Positions 40,116 through 51,329 of a DNA stretch of 64,000 nucleotides are shown here, one piece after another. Location: contig NW_017962913.1 of assembly GCF_001661345.1 (NCBI RefSeq), forward strand, positions 3,218,941 to 3,282,940. The letters are read 5' to 3'. Origin of the DNA: Ascoidea rubescens DSM 1968 (taxonomy: Eukaryota; Ascomycota; Saccharomycetes; Ascoideales; Ascoideaceae). The translations under genes were made by a program, and so were the position numbers. Each line of letters starts with the position of its first letter. Position 1 is the first letter of the stretch. A model generated the notes under the pieces. The model made no database searches. It saw only the letters and a program-made list of their open reading frames with translations, and was not told where the DNA came from.

Positions 40116-41064
40116 ATATATACAATAAGCATCATAATAGATCTTTTTGTCCACTCATGTGGGTCAAAACAGTATTACATAATTTAAGAAATGCAGAATT
40201 CTACATCAAATCCAAAAAGCTAAAAACAAATTATGCATTAGCGTGTAAAAAAAAACCAATCAAAAAATCTTGACGTCTATTGTCAAGCACACATTGTCTG
40301 TATTTAGCTGCACTGTTTTTACTGGCGTTGCGGCTAACCTGTGAAAATAAAACAAATCTCTCAGTGAAATCTAGATAAATTTCAGAGCCGGGATCGAACC
40401 GCTGAGCCTTTGAGCTGGATTCGAAGCTCTAACTCATTGAACCAAAAAAGAAATTTTCGCGCTGGCTTTAAAATGAAATATATTTATTATCTAAATTTTT
40501 CAATTGTATGAGTAATCTATTTTTAGAGTGGTATTTCGATAATAGATAGCACAATTCATTATGTCTTCCAATGTCCAATAAACTCACGGGCTAGAATTTG
40601 TTCAGAGATTCCAACAATTTTCCCTGACGAAGTGGACCCAGAAATCATTCACACATATCTAGAGACAAAATGGGGCATATGCAAACTCATTATATTCATC
40701 TCCTATACATGGCAACTCATCAGGTAATTTGACACCAGCATATATCTTCTTAGATTTCACACTCCTGTCTTTGATGTGGGTTTTCTTCCTAATTACAAGG
40801 TTTCCTCACATTTACGGTAGAATTACAAAGATAGCATTCACTCTTTTAAATATAGATATAATAAATAACACGGTGCAAGAACCCCGACAAAGTGGGCTCT
40901 TAGCAACTATTTTTTTAAAAAAAATAAAAAAAAAATAGACAGCATTTTTAGAGTCATAAAGAGCAAGTAATATTTCAAAATTGTTTATTATTTAGCGATT
41001 TCTTCAATAGACACCAATTTGCAAACCAAATAATATTAGTGGAACGTTTTCTGAGTTTCTCATC
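40116..41064. other. Intergenic MSH3-TRP2 with tRNA-like relic
   Basis: No protein gene is supported; the open frame 40729-40938 has no family resemblance. A tRNA-like sequence lies at 40375-40455 on the minus strand. Upstream of TRP2, GAGTCA at 40951-40956 gives ATGACTCT on the minus strand. That is six of seven bases of the Gcn4 site TGACTCA, a known control of TRP2 in S. cerevisiae. Confidence 0.45.
40375..40455 (-). other. tRNA-like sequence with A-box and B-box, probably a relic
   Basis: On the minus strand TGGTTCAATGAG matches the pol III A-box at 11 of 12 positions. Its GTTC/GAGC pairs form a D-arm. About 45 bases on, GGTTCGATCCC matches the B-box/T-loop. A regular anticodon arm, T-stem and acceptor stem do not form: the T-stem needs a bulge and the acceptor pairs only at its end. 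I therefore read it as a decayed tRNA rather than a working one. Confidence 0.3.
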
Positions 41065-42711
41065 ATGGTAAGTGCAGCTGGGTTATTATTATATTTCGGT
41101 TTTTTTAAAATTGCAAATATACTAATTGTTTTCATCACCTAGACTCTTGTTCAACCAAAATTTCAAAGTTTATATGATATTATTGTAGACCACAGATCAT
41201 CATTGCCAAAGGACGACGCGTATAATTTATATCCCATTTATTCTTTTGTCAACAATGATTCAATTACTCCTCATTTGGCCTACTTGAAATTGTGCAATGA
41301 CAGTTCTTCGCCAAAGACTCCAAGTTTTTTATTTGAAAGTGCTAAAAATGGGGACACTGTTGATAGATATTCTTTTATTGGATTCAATCCTAGAAAAATT
41401 ATCAAAACTGGTGTTCCTGGGAAACCTGAAACCGATATAGATCCATTGATTTTATTAGAGAAAGAATTAAACAAGTTCAAACAAGCTCAATTACCTGGTT
41501 TGAATATGCCTAGTCTTAATGGTGGTGCAGTTGGTTATATCAGTTACGATTGTATAAAATACTTTGAGCCAAAAACCAAAAGAGATTTTTTAGCAGACAA
41601 TTTGAAATTGCCAGAATCTATTATAATGTTATTTGACATTGTTGTTGCTTTTGACAATCTCTTTCAAAGATTCCAAATAATTAATAACATTCAAATCAAT
41701 TCAGAAGATGATAAAAACACTATAAATTTAAAGTATCTTCAAGCTTCAAAGGAAATCCAGAAGATTGAAAAAAAATTATCAGACACGTCAAAGCTAATTC
41801 CATATCCTTATCAACCCCAGGTCATCTTGAATCAGCCTTTTGTTTCCAATATTGGTCAAGAAGGCTACGAAAACCATGTTAAAATCCTTAAAGATCATAT
41901 TTTGAAAGGAGATATAATCCAGGCTGTTCCTTCTCAAAGAATTTCGAGACCAACATCTTTGCATCCCTTTAATATTTATAGGCACTTAAGAACTGTCAAT
42001 CCCTCTCCTTATTTATTTTATATTGATTATGTTGATTTTCAGATTGTTGGTGCTTCTCCTGAATTGTTGGTCAAATCTAATAGTAAAAATAAAGTTGTCA
42101 CTCATCCAATTGCTGGAACAATTAAAAGAGGGACAACTAAGGAAGAAGATGATGATCTTGCAAATATTTTAAAAACCTCTTTAAAAGATAGAGCCGAACA
42201 CATCATGTTGGTCGATTTGGCAAGAAATGATATCAACAGAATTTGCGATCCATTAACTACTAACGTCGATAGGTTGCTAACAATTGAAAGGTTTTCTCAT
42301 GTTATGCATCTTGTCTCAGAAGTTTCTGGAACTCTTAGACAAGATAAAACTAGATTCGATGCTTTCAGATCTATATTTCCTGCAGGAACAGTCAGTGGTG
42401 CTCCCAAAATCAAAGCTATGGAACTCATCAGCGAGCTTGAGAGAGAAAAAAGAGGTGTTTATGCTGGGGCTGTTGGAAATTGGGGCTACGATGGGAAGAC
42501 AATGAATACCTGTATAGCCTTGAGAACAATGGTTATCAAGAATGGTGTTGCTTATCTTCAAGCTGGTGGTGGTATTGTTTTTGATTCTGATCCTTATGAT
42601 GAATATATTGAAACAATGAATAAAATGAAAGCTAATAATAATACAATTGTGGAAGCAGAAGAAATTTGGATAGAAAGACTAAAAGATGAAAATTACAATA
42701 GTGATTCTTGA
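41065..42711 (+). CDS. TRP2: Anthranilate synthase component I, intron directly after start codon
   Basis: Trp2 converts chorismate plus amide ammonia (delivered by the Trp3 glutaminase) to anthranilate, the first step of tryptophan synthesis, in the cytosol. CDS is join(41065..41067,41143..42711), 523 residues; S. cerevisiae Trp2 has about 507. Exon 1 is only the ATG. The sequence is near-collinear with Trp2: YPIYSFVNNDSITPHLAYLKL with the tryptophan-feedback region LLESAK/FESAK and RYSFIG, GGAVGYISYDCIKYFEP, GDIIQAVPSQR, and HPIAGTIKRG. It continues with HIMLVDLARNDINRICDP, FDAFRSIFPAGTVSGAPKIKAMELI and YLQAGGGIV. Exon 2 lacks an ATG before the conserved YPIY block, which supports the splice model. 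A possible Gcn4 half-site lies at 40951. Confidence 0.96.
41068..41142 (+). other. Intron of TRP2 (75 nt)
   Basis: The donor is GTAAGT immediately after ATG (41065-41067), the branch site is TACTAAT at 41120-41126, and the acceptor is CACCTAG. Splicing joins ATG to ACTCTTGTT (M-TLVQPKFQSLYDII) in frame with the conserved body. Confidence 0.9.
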
Positions 42712-42941
42712 TTTAAAATTATTGCACATGAATTGTATTTATTTACATAAACTCTTGCCTTGTTTATTTTCAAGTTAAAATCTAACCTTTTAGACTACAA
42801 TGAATATTAAAAAGTATATATATAAAATACTTTTAACGGAAAATTCGTAAAAATTTATATGCAACGAGTTTAAATCTAAGATTTAAAACTATTTTTAAAA
42901 AAAATATAAAAATAAAGTAGTATCATTACGGTCATTAATAC

Positions 42942-45900
42942 TCATAAAATATCAGATTCAAAAAAATCCTGTAAATCTTCAATATCAACGTATTTCATAA
43001 GTTCCTCGTTGTAGTTTAATATATTTAATTGTCTTTTGTACCTATTAATTGGTCTTTGTCTTGTATTAGATGCACTTTCATAATTACTAGTTGATGAGTT
43101 TGTCTGTCGCATTAAGTGCTGATGTTGATTCATAAGAGCATTGTCCTTATTCATTTCATTGTTCTGATGAAAACCCTCTCTTTGATTCAGTTGATTCGAG
43201 AGGTATGGCTGAATATTAAAGTCATTTTGTGGTGATGCGTTGTTGCTTGTACCATTATTTTGAAAAAATTTGAACCCATTATTAGCAGAGCTGTAAAGAC
43301 TGTGATTGGCAGCTTGAAAAAATGAATCAATCATTTCATGATTTAACACCACTTCGGGTTCATTGCTATTATTAGATTTAGGACTTGAATTGTCAGAGTT
43401 GTTGGTAACTCTGTTTCTCAAAAACATGTTTTGATGATCAGAAGAAACATTCTCATTATTTCTCTGGAAAGGCACTGATTGATAAACAGATGAGCCTGGT
43501 GTTGATGATGAATCCCCTTCAAAATAATTTCCAAACTTATTTCCAAACTTATTATTATCATTATTTACCTCTGGTGTACATCTATCATTGTTTATAAAAG
43601 AGCGCTGATGTTCATACAGTGAAGTTATTAACCTATTGTTATTGTTAATATTGTGGATACCACTTTTCATATTATTAAGATTGTGATGTTGATGTTGTTG
43701 TTGATTTTGCTGCTGCTGTTGGTGTTGACCACTGCGTTGAAATGAGGCCTGTCTACTCATATTAGTAAACATGGGTGAGTTGTAAGAGGTTTGTTGGTTT
43801 TTATAATTTTCTGAAGGATCTAATCGTTCAGCACTTTCCTGGTAGTCATTAAAAAAAAGCTGTCGTTCATGGTTTATATCTTTATATGGATCATCAGTTC
43901 TTGGCTTATTGTATTCATGAGAAAATGATTGCAAAATTTGAGATTGTCTATTTTGTTGATTTTGCAAGTCAAGAAAGCTATAGTTATTTTGACGATGGGT
44001 AGATCCAGTACTGTTGGAATTCCTATCATAGTTTCTATTAAATCTTATGTTGGGGTTCAAATCATTACTTGAGTTAAATTCTTGACTAAAATTATGATTA
44101 TTAAGGTAACTGGTGTTTGAATTATTTGGGTTAATGTTTCGATTTCCAGCTTCATTATTATTTAGAATTTGAGCTTGAACTTGTAATTGGTTTTGATCAG
44201 ATGGTGTATTTAATTTCAGTAAATGATTTTGACTTGGATTTTCATTTGAATTCAAGTTTTGATTTTGATTCTGATTCAAACTTTGGTTGTGATTGAAACT
44301 TTGAATTTGATTGTAGTTTTGAGTTTTATTTGAATTTAGATTTGGTTTTAGATTTTGGTTTTGATTTTGATTTTGATTTTGAACTTCATTCAGTGATGGA
44401 ATTTGGTCTTGTTTAATCTTTTTAAAATTTTGTTTATCTTCTTTTACAGAAGAGGCATCGTTTTTATGTTTAGAATCTTCTGTATCCTTGGTCTCTGCTT
44501 GAAATAATTTTTTTAAAATGTGTCTTTCTTTGATTTTTTTTAGTGCTTCCTCCATGTTAGCTGTACCTTTATATTCATACCCATCAGCTTTAAAAGTTAT
44601 CTTAAAATCCAATGAATCTGGACTGGGTCTATGTAAAGATTTGTCCAAAACATTCAGCAAGCCAACATCTTTTAATAAACCTTCACAGACATCGCATATT
44701 TTTTTCATTGTACCATCTAGCTTAGCATACTGATTTCTCATGGCTCTTCTAATTTGATTAATTGATTTCAAAACAAAAGATTTATCAATGATATTTCCTT
44801 CAATGGTAAGAGATGTGTGATATTTTGGGGTTTCGTCTTCTTTTTTAGGTTCTTTAGAATCTTTTTTAATTATATTTGTAGATGAGAAATAAATAAATAA
44901 AGGAATTAATGCCATGATTGCACCATAACCGTAAAATATATCGAAATATAAAGTTCCATCAATCAAATTCAAGTTGTTCAAGATATCCAATAGTTCAGAC
45001 ATTATAATTGAAGATTTGATACCTATCTTTAAAATTAACTTTATTGGATCATTAAATTCTTTAATTGTAATCGACTTTGAGATGGTCAAATTGATAATAT
45101 ATAAAATAAAAGGCAAAGTTAAATTTATAACATAACAGTGATATTGTAAATGTAGTTTAACTTTAAATCTTAAATTTATCAGTTTAATATCGTTTGGGTC
45201 ATTATTATTTAAAATAATTGAATGAATGTCTAAGTTAATACTATGACTATTTTCTCTGGCATAATCAGATAATTCTTGCAAAACATCTTTTATTGTGAGT
45301 TTTTTTGGGATCAAACCCCTCATAAAAGATAATAGTGATCTTCTTATTTTCAAGGCAGTTTCAACATTTGATAGGGTTAAAGGAGTTGAATTAACTTCAC
45401 TGTATAACAATCTTCTTGAATCAAGAATCGAGCTCAATATTCTTGAAAGTTTAATGCTTTCAACAAAACAAGTTGAAAATTCCATATTAGTTCCAACAAT
45501 TCCCATGTCTGAAGGATAATCAATACTGATTTCTAAATCATTTATTGAAGAAGGTCGTCCAAGAGCAGAGCATAAAATCATTTCAAATTTGTAAACAGTC
45601 CACCATAATTGTTTTCTAATTACAATTGATCTCTTTAAAGTTAAACTATTAACAACAGATTTTCTATGAAGACCAAGAGCAAAAGCTTGACGAGATGCCA
45701 ATCCAATTAATATCCAAGATGCATCTCTATTTTTCAAGGAATAAAGGTATACAGATAATAAATAAAGCAATCGAACACCAACAATTGTGGGAGTTAAGAC
45801 AAAATCAGGTAAAGCCAATTTAATAATATCAATGTATTTATTAATTAGGTTTTGATCTAGTTGGGGATTTGGATATTCTGTGAATCTTCTTCCTAGTAAC

Positions 45901-47105
45901 CAAACCATGTAAATACAACAAATCCAAGAATTTGATAATTTTTTATTATTTTGATTTCCATTTGGACTAGAGTTGTTATTGTTTTTATTGCTGTTATTAT
46001 TATGATTAGTATTATTATTGGTGGTTGTAGTAATCGGGCTAGAATTCTTGCCATATAGTTGATGGTTTGGGGTTTGATTGAGATAATCAGTGTCAACATT
46101 GTCGTCAACGTCAATATTTTGATTTTTGTTGATTTCATTTTTATTGTTATTGTTATAATAGTAATCGTTATCCAATTGATTTAACTCGTCCCAAAATTGG
46201 CCATAGCGTTCGTCAAAGATACTTCTACCAAAGGCAAAATAGTAAGGATGGATTCTTGTGAAGAAGACATTGACATAAAAATCAGCTTCGTGTTTATTTA
46301 GTAGATTAATAAGAGGGAAATTACTCAATTCTATTTTCAAATTATTTGACTGTAGGGTGGATAGATTAACAGAATGTTCAACTAAATTCAAAGCTTCAGA
46401 AGGATAAGATTTGAAGTTTGTGGTGACAAATTCTTCCAACACATTTGTTCGAGAGTTATTAATTGGATTATGGGTAAGTGAGGCATTACTTAGAGAATAT
46501 AAGGAGATATTTGAATGAGATAGGAAGGAATTTTTTCTTTCAAGAATAGCTGAGTTGTTGTTTAGAGAGTTGTTGTTTGAAAGGTTGTTTGAAGAGGTGG
46601 TGTTATTATTATCGTTTATTGATTTGATTGTAGATTTGTTTGTGGTCGTGATGTTATCATTTGAGGATAGTTGAATTGACTTTTTTAAGATGATGTTACA
46701 TAAACCATTTAAAAGAGCGGGAGTACCGGTAGAACCAATGAAATGAGGTCTGCCTTGTTTATCATAAAGCAATCTTTCAGAAGTTGAGTATTCATGGTCA
46801 GAGGAAAGATTTGATTTACGATTTCTTTTTGATTTTTTAATTCTTTTATTGTTGGTGTTATTTGTGTTTTTGAGAATGTTCTTTGTTTTTTTTTTGTTTT
46901 TAGATTTCGATTTCGATTTATCGTTGTTTTTATTAACAATATTTAAGTTATTTATATTATTTATGTTGTTATTTATGTCGCGAGTATTTTTTGGTGGATT
47001 TTGATTTTGATAGGCTTGACCATCATCATTGTGATTGTGATTGTGATTGAGGTTTTGGTTTTGGTTTTGGTTTTTGATTTCAATTTCGATTTCATTATCA
47101 TCATT

Positions 47106-47138
<33 letters not shown>

Positions 47139-48029
47139 GTCTTCTTCTTCTTCTTCATCGTCATCATCTTCATCGTCATTTTCTTCATCATCTTGAAGGG
47201 ATTTTGGATTTAAATTGAGGTCTATATTAAGGCTACTCGGTACTTTGACGTTTGTTGTAATTGAATCTGGAATGATGTTATTGATGATTTCCCCACCGAT
47301 TATTTTGACTTTATCAAACTTTTTAGTTTTGATTCCATTGTGTTTTATGACTTCGAAAAGCTTGTTACTTAGGATTGATATAGTTGGGTCTTTATTTCTT
47401 TTGATTTTTTTCTTCGTAATATTGTTATTTGGGAAATTGAGGTTGCTATTGTTGTTGTTGTCGTCATCGTCATCATCATCATCGTCATTGTTATTAATTG
47501 GTTCGGGCATTTCAAGGTCTAAAGATTTCCCCAAGTTTAATAGTTGGTTTATGTTATTAACATCGATGTCTGGAAACAAGCCACTGATTAGACAGATAAG
47601 GATTTCGTAATGTAGACCCAAGTTTTCGATATTACCATAAACTCTTCTCTTTCTTGGGATCGTTGTGACGCAGGTTTCGCCAGCGTTTTGACAATTGATA
47701 CAAGGAGTTTTGTTGTCATATAGGATATCTTTTGAACCGTCGGTATGATTTAGTCTAATTCTGTTGCATTTAGTTTTCTTTTTTTTGCAACGATCACAGC
47801 TGAATAAGGCTCTTTTTCTTTTATCATCAGGGACAGTTTTCCTTCTCTTTGAGGGTCTGATCGAAGAAGAAGGTTTCGATTTGTTTGTATTAATTTTATT
47901 GTTATTGTTATTGTTATTGTTATTGTTATTATTATTATTATTGTTATTGTTATTATTATTATTATTATTATTGTTATTGTTATTATTGTTATTGTTAATA
48001 GTATTAATATTAGCAGATTGCGGGTTCAT
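42942..48029 (-). CDS. Very large Zn2Cys6 zinc-cluster transcription factor
   Basis: This is a fungal-specific DNA-binding regulator of 1,695 residues. After a poly-Asn N-terminus, residues about 77-120 form a binuclear cluster CDRCKKKKTKC ... CINCQNAGETC. The spacing is C-x2-C-x6-C-x21-C-x2-C-x6-C, with a longer central loop than usual. A segment typical after such clusters follows (RKRRVYGNIENLGLHYEILI). Acidic, Asn- and Ser-rich linkers follow. The fungal transcription-factor domain (about 570-950) has FFTRIHPYYFAFG, ASRQAFALGLHRKSVV, RKQLWWTVYKFEMILCSALGRPSSI and DYPSDMG. The last about 500 residues are Asn/Gln-rich and end in an acidic YVDIEDLQDFFESDIL that could activate. I cannot assign its regulon. 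The ATG is at 48027-48029; the frame upstream reaches only TTG. Confidence 0.92.
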
Positions 48030-48852
48030 TTTCAAAAAAAATAAATCAGTATAGACAAAAATAAATAATTATTGACAGGATGAACAAAGATGAATAAATA
48101 TAAGTGAATATGGGTAAATATGGGAACAACTGGGTGAGGGCAGTCAGCAAATATAAGTAGGGGGAAAGCTGAGTAGAACAATAAGCGAATCAAGAGGTGA
48201 AGTGACAAATGGAGGAGCAACTGGCATTTACTGGACTGCTTGGGCAAAGTTGGTGAAGAATTGGTCAAGGGAAGTGGCAGCTGGATCAAAGATAGAAGAT
48301 ATACCAGGGAGAGGTGCTGAGAAGCCAACAAATAAAGGGTCTGGAGAAGAGCTGGAAAATGGAAAAGAATGGGAGTGAGGATGGAAAACAAGTAAAAGAA
48401 TGCAGAGAGTAAGGGTCTTGAAGAGTATTAAAAAAGAGTATTAAAGAAGGGTAGAAAAGGTAGGAGAGGCACAAAGAACTGAGCGAAAGAAGAGAAGTGA
48501 AAAGTGAGCAGCTCTTCCTACCTCTTCAACGCTCTCAAACTCTTTCAAGCTCCAGCTGTACGGTTTATATGGGGTAAAAGGGCCGGATGCCGCCGCGCAC
48601 ACAGCCGGGGTGTCACGCTCTTTCACACGCTCTTTGCTCCGTCACGACTGTGATACCTTCGCGGTGGTCCGTACCTTTGGCATGGTACAGTACCCTCACA
48701 GTGGTCGGTACCTTCATTCTGGCTGGTACCCTCGCAGTGGTGTCGGCAGCTGACTCTGCTTCCCCTGCTGTTTTTCTTCCTTATCTTTCCTTGTCTTCTT
48801 CTGCTCTTCTGCTCTTCTACTTCCTCTTTTTTTCCTCCACCACCCTCCAGCC
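48030..48852. promoter_or_regulatory. Divergent intergenic region with GC-rich island and promoter repeats
   Basis: This is the shared upstream region of the zinc-cluster gene and the small GPI-type gene. About 48570-48770 is GC-rich and holds three direct repeats of a GTACCYTCRCRGTGGTCSGTACC-like unit. The rest is purine/pyrimidine-biased leader. An open frame from 48587 starts in a GC-rich stretch and overlaps the next gene in another phase; I regard it as a shadow. Confidence 0.55.
48654..48745. repeat. Three direct repeats, 36-37 bp period, in promoter
   Basis: Copies begin with TACC at 48654, 48691 and 48727. They read TACCTTCGCGGTGGTCCGTACC, TACCCTCACAGTGGTCGGTACC and TACCCTCGCAGTGGTGTCGG. 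The first two end in GTACC, making each an imperfect inverted unit GGTAC...GTACC. About 110-200 bp upstream of the ATG at 48853. Confidence 0.85.
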
Positions 48853-49170
48853 ATGCAAATCCTCGCTAGCTTGCTTCAATTGTCGCTATCTTCCCACAGC
48901 ACCCTCAATTCTCCTGTTCCTGACAGCTCCCAGCAGTTGGATCTGTCTCGTCAGTGGGACACCCCAGAGGCCTTTAATTTCGACATCAATCTTATCGGCA
49001 ACAACAACCAGTTCAAGGGCTGGAACTCATCCACCTCCACCTCCACCTCAATTGCCTCTCCCATTGTGTCTACCTCTTCTTTCGCCGGCGATGCTCCAAT
49101 TCCCATCAAAATCGCCAACAAGAACAATCTATTCAACCTAGTATTGATCTTTTCTGCTGCTTTTATTTAA
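48853..49170 (+). CDS. Small putative secreted, GPI-anchored protein
   Basis: This 105-residue product is not matched to a family. The N-terminus MQILASLLQLSLSS could be a short signal peptide. The middle is Ser/Thr/Asn-rich with a run of Ser-Thr pairs (SSTSTSTSIAS). The C-terminus ends in a hydrophobic tail (NLFNLVLIFSAAFI) preceded by small residues (SSFAGDA), the pattern of a GPI-attachment signal. That would make it a small wall or plasma-membrane protein. The upstream GC-rich promoter with repeats and the downstream poly-pyrimidine region fit a real transcript. The signal peptide is weak because it lacks a basic residue, so moderate caution applies. Confidence 0.55.
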   Translation: MQILASLLQLSLSSHSTLNSPVPDSSQQLDLSRQWDTPEAFNFDINLIGNNNQFKGWNSSTSTSTSIASPIVSTSSFAGDAPIPIKIANKNNLFNLVLIFSAAFI

Positions 49171-49646
49171 GTCTTCTCTATCTTTCCCGCTCCTCTTTTA
49201 TCCAACCTTCTCCTATACTCAACAATATATTATATACCATCCACAATATACCATCTATCAGCTGTTATACATTGTATATTATCTGTTGTCCATTATCTAT
49301 CAGTTATCAATTGTTGCCTTTATATTCCACTTCTATCTTCTTTTTCATACTGGGATACCCATATTTCTTCTTCACTCCTAATCTCTCAATCCCCCTTTCC
49401 ATTTTCTAACTTAACTCTGCTTCTCTTATTGCTTAGTCCTCTCTTGTTTCTATTTTTTTGCTTTTCCAACTCAGCTTATTTGCACGTGATTTCTATATTT
49501 TAAAATTTTATAATTTCAATAATTTCACTTCATTCAATGATATAGATTGTAATAACATCACCAAAAGTCTAATCCTCTACTAGTACTGCTGTTGCTCATA
49601 CTAATAATAGTAGCAACACACATAACATATATAATACACTGAAATA
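49171..49646. other. Intergenic, MRPS5 upstream
   Basis: Pyrimidine-rich then AT-rich sequence. CACGTG at about 49483-49488 lies 160 bp upstream of MRPS5. TATAATAATA-like and CATAACATATA stretches sit near the start. No gene is seen. Confidence 0.5.
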
Positions 49647-50663
49647 ATGTTTCGAAATTCCTTGAGATTATTCAGAAAATCCTCCATAATAACTTCCACT
49701 CTTTTTAACCCTACTCAAATAAGATCCATATCCTTTCTGGATTTCGAAAATGATTTAAATCCACCTCAACAAAAACCTTATGCCCCAAAATTCAAAAAAT
49801 CTCATATTGAATTCTTAGCAAAATATTACCCTAAAAATATTCTAGAATCAATTTTGATTGCTGAATCTGAAATAGACCCAAATGATTGGAAACATAAAAA
49901 ACTACAAATGGCAGGTTTTGCTCCAAACTATCTAGATGATTTAGCAAACTTGGATCCTTATTACGACCACCCAAATAAACCCCATGTAGATATATCAACT
50001 GCTCAACAAACTCTACCTGAACCTGACGTTCCCTACTTGGACTTAAGTCCCGAAGAACATAAAGCAAAAATTGTCCAAGGTGAGGGTAATATATCAAATC
50101 AAAATAAACAAGCTATCCTACAACTATCTCAATTAACTGGCTACTCAAAGGATTATATATCCCAGTTGACCTACAAAAACTTGATAATAAAAAGAGTCTC
50201 AAACCAAACTGCAAAGGGTAAAATCCCTTCTTTCTATTGTCTCGGTGTTATTGGCGATGGTAATGGTATGGTGGGTATCGGTGAAGGTAAAGATAAAACA
50301 ACCATAGCAAGAGCAATGGCAAAGGCTCAGTGGAATGCTACTAAAAATTTGAAATACATCCCAAGATACGAAAATAGAACCATTCTTGGTGATATCGATT
50401 ATCGATACCATGGTGTCAAACTATTCTTAAGATCGGCTTCTCCTGGTTTTGGTTTAAGAGTTAATCATTATATTTTTGAAGTCTGCCAATGCGCTGGTAT
50501 TAAAGATTTATCTGGCAAAGTCTACAAAAGTAGAAATGGTATGAATATCGTCAAGGGTTTCGTAGAAGCCTTAACAAAACAAAAAACTTTGGAAGAAATC
50601 GCTTTAGCAAGAGGTAAAAAGGTCATTGATGTTCGTAAATCCTATTATTCTAATGAATATTAA
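49647..50663 (+). CDS. MRPS5: Mitochondrial small ribosomal subunit protein uS5m
   Basis: This protein of the mitochondrial 37S ribosomal subunit lies near the mRNA entry and decoding region. The product has 338 residues; S. cerevisiae Mrps5 has about 307. MFRNSLRLFRKSSIITSTLF is a clear basic/hydroxylated mitochondrial presequence. The S5 N-terminal RNA-binding fold is at about 180-245 (YKNLIIKRVSNQTAKGKIPSFYCLGVIGDGNGMVGIGEGK). The S5 C-terminal domain follows (VKLFLRSASPGFGLRVNHYIFEVCQCAGIKDLSGKVYKSRNGMNIVKGFVEAL). The ATG at 49647 is the first in frame and begins the presequence. Confidence 0.96.
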   Translation: MFRNSLRLFRKSSIITSTLFNPTQIRSISFLDFENDLNPPQQKPYAPKFKKSHIEFLAKYYPKNILESILIAESEIDPNDWKHKKLQMAGFAPNYLDDLANLDPYYDHPNKPHVDISTAQQTLPEPDVPYLDLSPEEHKAKIVQGEGNISNQNKQAILQLSQLTGYSKDYISQLTYKNLIIKRVSNQTAKGKIPSFYCLGVIGDGNGMVGIGEGKDKTTIARAMAKAQWNATKNLKYIPRYENRTILGDIDYRYHGVKLFLRSASPGFGLRVNHYIFEVCQCAGIKDLSGKVYKSRNGMNIVKGFVEALTKQKTLEEIALARGKKVIDVRKSYYSNEY

Positions 50664-50990
50664 TTCATCTATTCATCGATTCATCTATTCACCTATTTAT
50701 CTTAAAATTATATATTTATCTGTATATAGATTTTTAATGTTATATTTTACTATTCACAAACTATTACATAAAAAAAACTACTCAACTCAGCTAGCATAAA
50801 TCTGCTTTCGTTATTTAAAGATGCACACTTGAAGTAAATTATAAATACCCTTTATTTGTCTAATTAAAAATATGTATATAAAAAATTATTTTTAAACCAT
50901 AAGTTTGCTTCAAACAAATTTAAAATCCAAAAATTAATGAACCTATAAAAAAATCCTTTAAAAAACCCTCCTTTCAAAATAAATCGTTTA
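50664..50990. other. AT-rich convergent intergenic region
   Basis: The region holds TTCATC/TTCACC short repeats directly after the MRPS5 stop, then AT-rich sequence. Nothing else is seen. Confidence 0.6.
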
Positions 50991-51329
50991 TTATAATAAT
51001 AGTAAACCAGCTGCACCAAAAAAAGAACCTAAACCGAAAGCAGCTTTGGCACCAACATTAGCAGTCTCAACTTCAGGAATAGAAATGGTTGGGACTGAAG
51101 TCTCTGTTGGTAATGGGCAAAAGGTTGTATAAACAGTAACTGTACCCTGAATGGTAGTGGTAACGACAGTAACACCAGTGGTAACTGGAACCTCGGAGCA
51201 GACTGTAACACTTTCACAAGAAGTGACAGTGATGACAGTAGTGCCAATATCTGTGATAGTAGTATTGGAATATTTAGCAGAAGCTAAAGTAGCAGCCAAA
51301 GCACCTAATAAAACACTAGTAAATTTCAT
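50991..51329 (-). CDS. Small GPI-type cell-wall protein
   Basis: The 112-residue product is a probable secreted wall protein. MKFTSVLLGALAATLASA is a textbook signal peptide. The mature part is Thr/Val-rich (VITVTSCESVTVC, VTVYTTFCPLP). These TSCxxxxC and TVYTTxCPLP elements recur in yeast GPI wall proteins such as the Sed1/flocculin-like families. The end, GAKAAFGLGSFFGAAGLLLL, is a hydrophobic tail after small residues, as required for GPI addition. The start is the ATG at 51327-51329; the frame upstream reaches only TTG. Short length and lack of Ser/Thr repeats suggest a minor structural or anchor protein. Confidence 0.85.
   Translation of the reverse strand: MKFTSVLLGALAATLASAKYSNTTITDIGTTVITVTSCESVTVCSEVPVTTGVTVVTTTIQGTVTVYTTFCPLPTETSVPTISIPEVETANVGAKAAFGLGSFFGAAGLLLL

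Noticed and set aside
48654-48745. CRISPR-like array
   Set aside because: Only three diverged repeats with short unequal spacers, in a eukaryotic promoter.
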